A stretch of 64,000 nucleotides of DNA from contig NC_092663.1 of the NCBI RefSeq assembly GCF_032118995.1, positions 3,534,001 through 3,598,000 of the forward strand, in the 5' to 3' direction. Positions 62,006-64,000 of the stretch are shown here, one piece after another. The notes below the pieces were generated by a model, which saw only the letters and a program-made list of their open reading frames with translations, ran no database searches and was not told the origin of the DNA. A program made the position numbers and the translations under genes. The stretch is from Asterias amurensis. Taxonomy: Eukaryota > Echinodermata > Asteroidea > Forcipulatida > Asteriidae. Position 1 is the stretch's first letter. Each line of letters starts with the position of its first letter.

Positions 62006-64000
62006 CTGGAGTTGTTGATAGCTGAGGAGTTGTGGTGCTAACAGTACTGCTAGTTGTAGTTTGCGTAGTTGTTGAGACTTCTAAAACGGCAAGAAAGATC
62101 TTGTGTAAATTAATTCCATCTGTTGTGATACCCAATGTTAGCAAATGTGTATTGAGTGATCTGAAATCATGAAACACTGGCAGACCAAACAAACTAACTT
62201 TTTGGTCAGACTGAGTTTTATTGAGGGAAAAAGTTCTTGGTCAAACTGAATTTTATTGAGGGAAAAAGTTCTTTACTTGGTAAACGAATTTTATTACCTT
62301 CAGCACATCCCAAGACAGTTAACTCAATAGTTGCTCCGCTGACACCTGAGACATCGATGAACTTGATCTGAAGTTCCGTTATACCTTGTAGTGATGGTTC
62401 GTCCTCTGCAAATACCTTCACTTCCGATTGAATACCCTCAATAGTCAAGGTAAACTGTGAACAGGAGAAGAAAGTTTTTGCTTGACTACAAGATTTATAA
62501 TCAATGAGCACATTGTGAAAAATAAAAGTGAAAACAATAATTATAAGTGGATTAGTTAAAAAATGTTCCCACTCACCTCCGTGATTGTATTTTTGATCAC
62601 CACTTGCTTGAAATCTGTCTCGTCTACTCTCTTTGCAAGTAATGTGAAAGTGAATTTGACTGACTGTGGTGACGTTGATCCCGTCTTTGGTGTGGTCGTT
62701 CCTTCTGCTTGTCCAGAAGTAACACTTGATGTGATTTTCTTCAAAGTGATAAGAACTCCACGAACATTGATATTGCTATTGAACTTTCTCTCCAGAACAG
62801 CACTGTTGCCAACAGACTGTTCGATTGGTAACTCGGAAAATGTGAGAAAGCCTGACTCATCTGTCAAGAGATTTCCTCTTGTCTGGTCCTTTGTCTCTAC
62901 ACCGCTCTCGCTATCCATATTTTGAAGACAGTACCCTGAACGGACAGAAATGGGTATTATTAACACTGATAGTTTTTTTTAAAATCAGATCTAAGGTTAC
63001 TGCTATAGTCATTTTTATTTCTCAGAATACAAAACTGTATGTCTTTACCCTCTGTGGTTGAAACCAGAGATGTTGTTGAGGTTGTTGTTCGTTCTGTGGT
63101 TGTCTGAGTTGGTGTTGTAACTGCCACAGTGCTTGTTGATTCTTCGGTTGTCGTTGTTGGTGTTGTCACAGAGACTGCTGTAGTTGTTACCTGGGTTGTG
63201 GTGAATTCTGGGACAAAACAAAAAGGGGATTGGAATCAGAACAGTTTGTAATTCAAACAAAAGGACTGGGTCTTAAGACTGTTTATTTTAAAGGCTTGCC
63301 TATTTGTAACGTGCATTTCAAGAAACAAATAATTTCTTACATACAAGTAACAGGAATACTGTATTCCTGCTACTATCAGCTTACCTTCTGCACAGCCCAA
63401 TACATGCAGTTCCAAAGTTGCAGACGAAACACCAGTGACCTCTAGGACAGTCACACGGAATGCCACAACCCCTTCAATGACTTCATTTCCAAGTTTTAGG
63501 AACTTCTGCAAGGGTTGATCACTGACTGGTGTGAATGTGATCACCTGTGGGGAGAGAATTATAACGTGAACCTCAGAAATTACTCTTGATGCAATTTCTT
63601 CAGAAATCTTCACATGTTTTATATAACTTGACTCTGAAAATAAGTGTGTAAGATTATTTGTTATATTCACCTTGGGTTCTTGGCTGTCTTCCAGCAACAG
63701 GGGCTTAAAGTCATCGTTTCTCTCCTTCTTGGTGAAGAAATTTATAGTCACAGACACAAGTTCCTCATTTCCAGTCGGAGATGGTGTCGAGGAAGATGAT
63801 GATGGAACAAGCCTAATACTGATTGCTCTGATAGAGGCAGATCTTGTTAAAATGCCATCAACACTGGGCAGGTTGTTGTCTCCCACCTCCAAAGGCAAGC
63901 TTTCGAACTTGATGTAAGTTGTTCCATTTTCTACTTGTAAAGTAATTAGATCTGAGGTAGGTGTAAAACCTTCCTGAAGGCCTTCTTCACCATCCATATT
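62006..64000 (-). CDS. Array unit U25 (cut by window edge)
   Basis: Exons: I-a 63671 to beyond 64000 (its first 14 bases lie outside), I-b 63385-63544, linker B 63049-63207, II-a 62577-62935, II-b 62298-62454, linker A 62006-62080. Markers as in U20-U24. The array therefore continues upstream of the window and the total number of units is unknown. Confidence 0.85.

Larger units (their letters stand above)
1..64000 (-). other. Internal part of one giant multi-exon mucin-like, discoidin-repeat gene
   Basis: All coding exons recognised lie on the minus strand, have GT donors and AG acceptors, and join in a single open frame from the right edge to the left edge. Linker and domain boundaries are all phase 1; the split codon is usually G|NN, giving Gly, Glu, Val or Ala. 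The intron inside each domain is phase 0. About 164 exons give about 11,600 residues. Neither the first nor the last exon is in the window. Composition (Thr/Pro/Ser linkers, paired cysteines at domain ends, N-glycosylation sequons) points to a secreted or cell-surface mucin-like protein; the domain order resembles no protein I can name. An alternative is several adjacent genes, but no stop codon, poly(A) signal or promoter interrupts the frame series. Exon borders come from reading splice sites by eye and have not been tested against RNA. Confidence 0.8.
10568..64000. repeat. Tandem array of 25 units of about 2.1 kb (three long units about 2.85 kb)
   Basis: The right ends of domain I-a fall at 11197, 13306, 15411, 17516, 19621, 21726, 24569, 26679, 28786, 30896, 33003, 35113, 37222, 40067, 42177, 44287, 46396, 48505, 51354, 53464, 55574, 57684, 59794, 61904 and beyond 64000. 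The spacing is 2105 bp (U2-U6), 2107-2110 bp elsewhere, and 2843-2849 bp at the three long units. Introns are as well conserved as exons over much of the array, so whole 2.1-kb segments were duplicated, not single exons. Confidence 0.95.

Noticed and set aside
10568..64000. Cluster of separate tandem genes
   Set aside because: No stop codons, poly(A) signals, start contexts or signal peptides between units, and all junction phases fit one continuous transcript.

Overview
The window is a piece of an animal (metazoan) nuclear genome. It is AT-rich, and nearly all of it lies inside one gene transcribed from the minus strand (right to left). The gene runs off both ends: no start codon, signal peptide, terminal stop or poly(A) site is visible. 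Spliceosomal introns with GT...AG borders separate the exons. I read about 164 exons holding about 34.9 kb of coding sequence (about 11,600 residues in this window alone), and every consecutive junction keeps the reading frame. The predicted product is a giant mucin-like protein. Threonine/proline/serine-rich linkers, which are likely O-glycosylated, alternate with about 50 divergent discoidin-like (F5/8 type C-like) domains. Each domain starts with a Tyr-Cys or similar motif and ends in a Leu-Gly-Cys motif. Two inverted-repeat elements, a tRNA-derived SINE and the gene style suggest a marine deuterostome, most likely an echinoderm such as a sea star. The organism guess rests on remembered resemblance of the transposons and is not verified.

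Layout. (1) 1-10,567 is the 3' part of the gene: irregular linker exons, two diverged discoidin-like domains (6656-7102 in one exon; 1061-1320 plus 702-854 in two exons), a 1.9-kb Thr-rich exon made of about 42 copies of a 45-bp repeat (2517-4433), and an 18-bp (six-residue) repeat (362-703). Introns here carry a 380-bp MITE-like element, a foldback element and a SINE. (2) 10,568-64,000 is a tandem array of 25 units of about 2.1 kb, numbered here U1 (leftmost, most 3') to U25 (cut by the right edge). A standard unit has six exons in transcription order: domain I-a, domain I-b, linker B, domain II-a, domain II-b, linker A. They total 1254 nt (418 residues). U7, U14 and U19 are long units in which linker A is replaced by three small linker exons.

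The array has layered structure. Five units (U2-U6) are almost identical including introns. A 4217-bp two-unit repeat runs through U8-U12. Blocks end, in transcription order, at each long unit, and an 11,283-bp offset relates U13/U14 to U18/U19. All linkers and domains are bounded by phase-1 introns and each domain is split by a phase-0 intron, so gain or loss of modules never breaks the frame. The 126-nt intron inside domain I is a multiple of three and open in frame in all 25 copies, so its retention would give a longer protein. Expected location is extracellular or cell surface (mucus, cuticle or adhesive material); this role is inference from composition and domain type.
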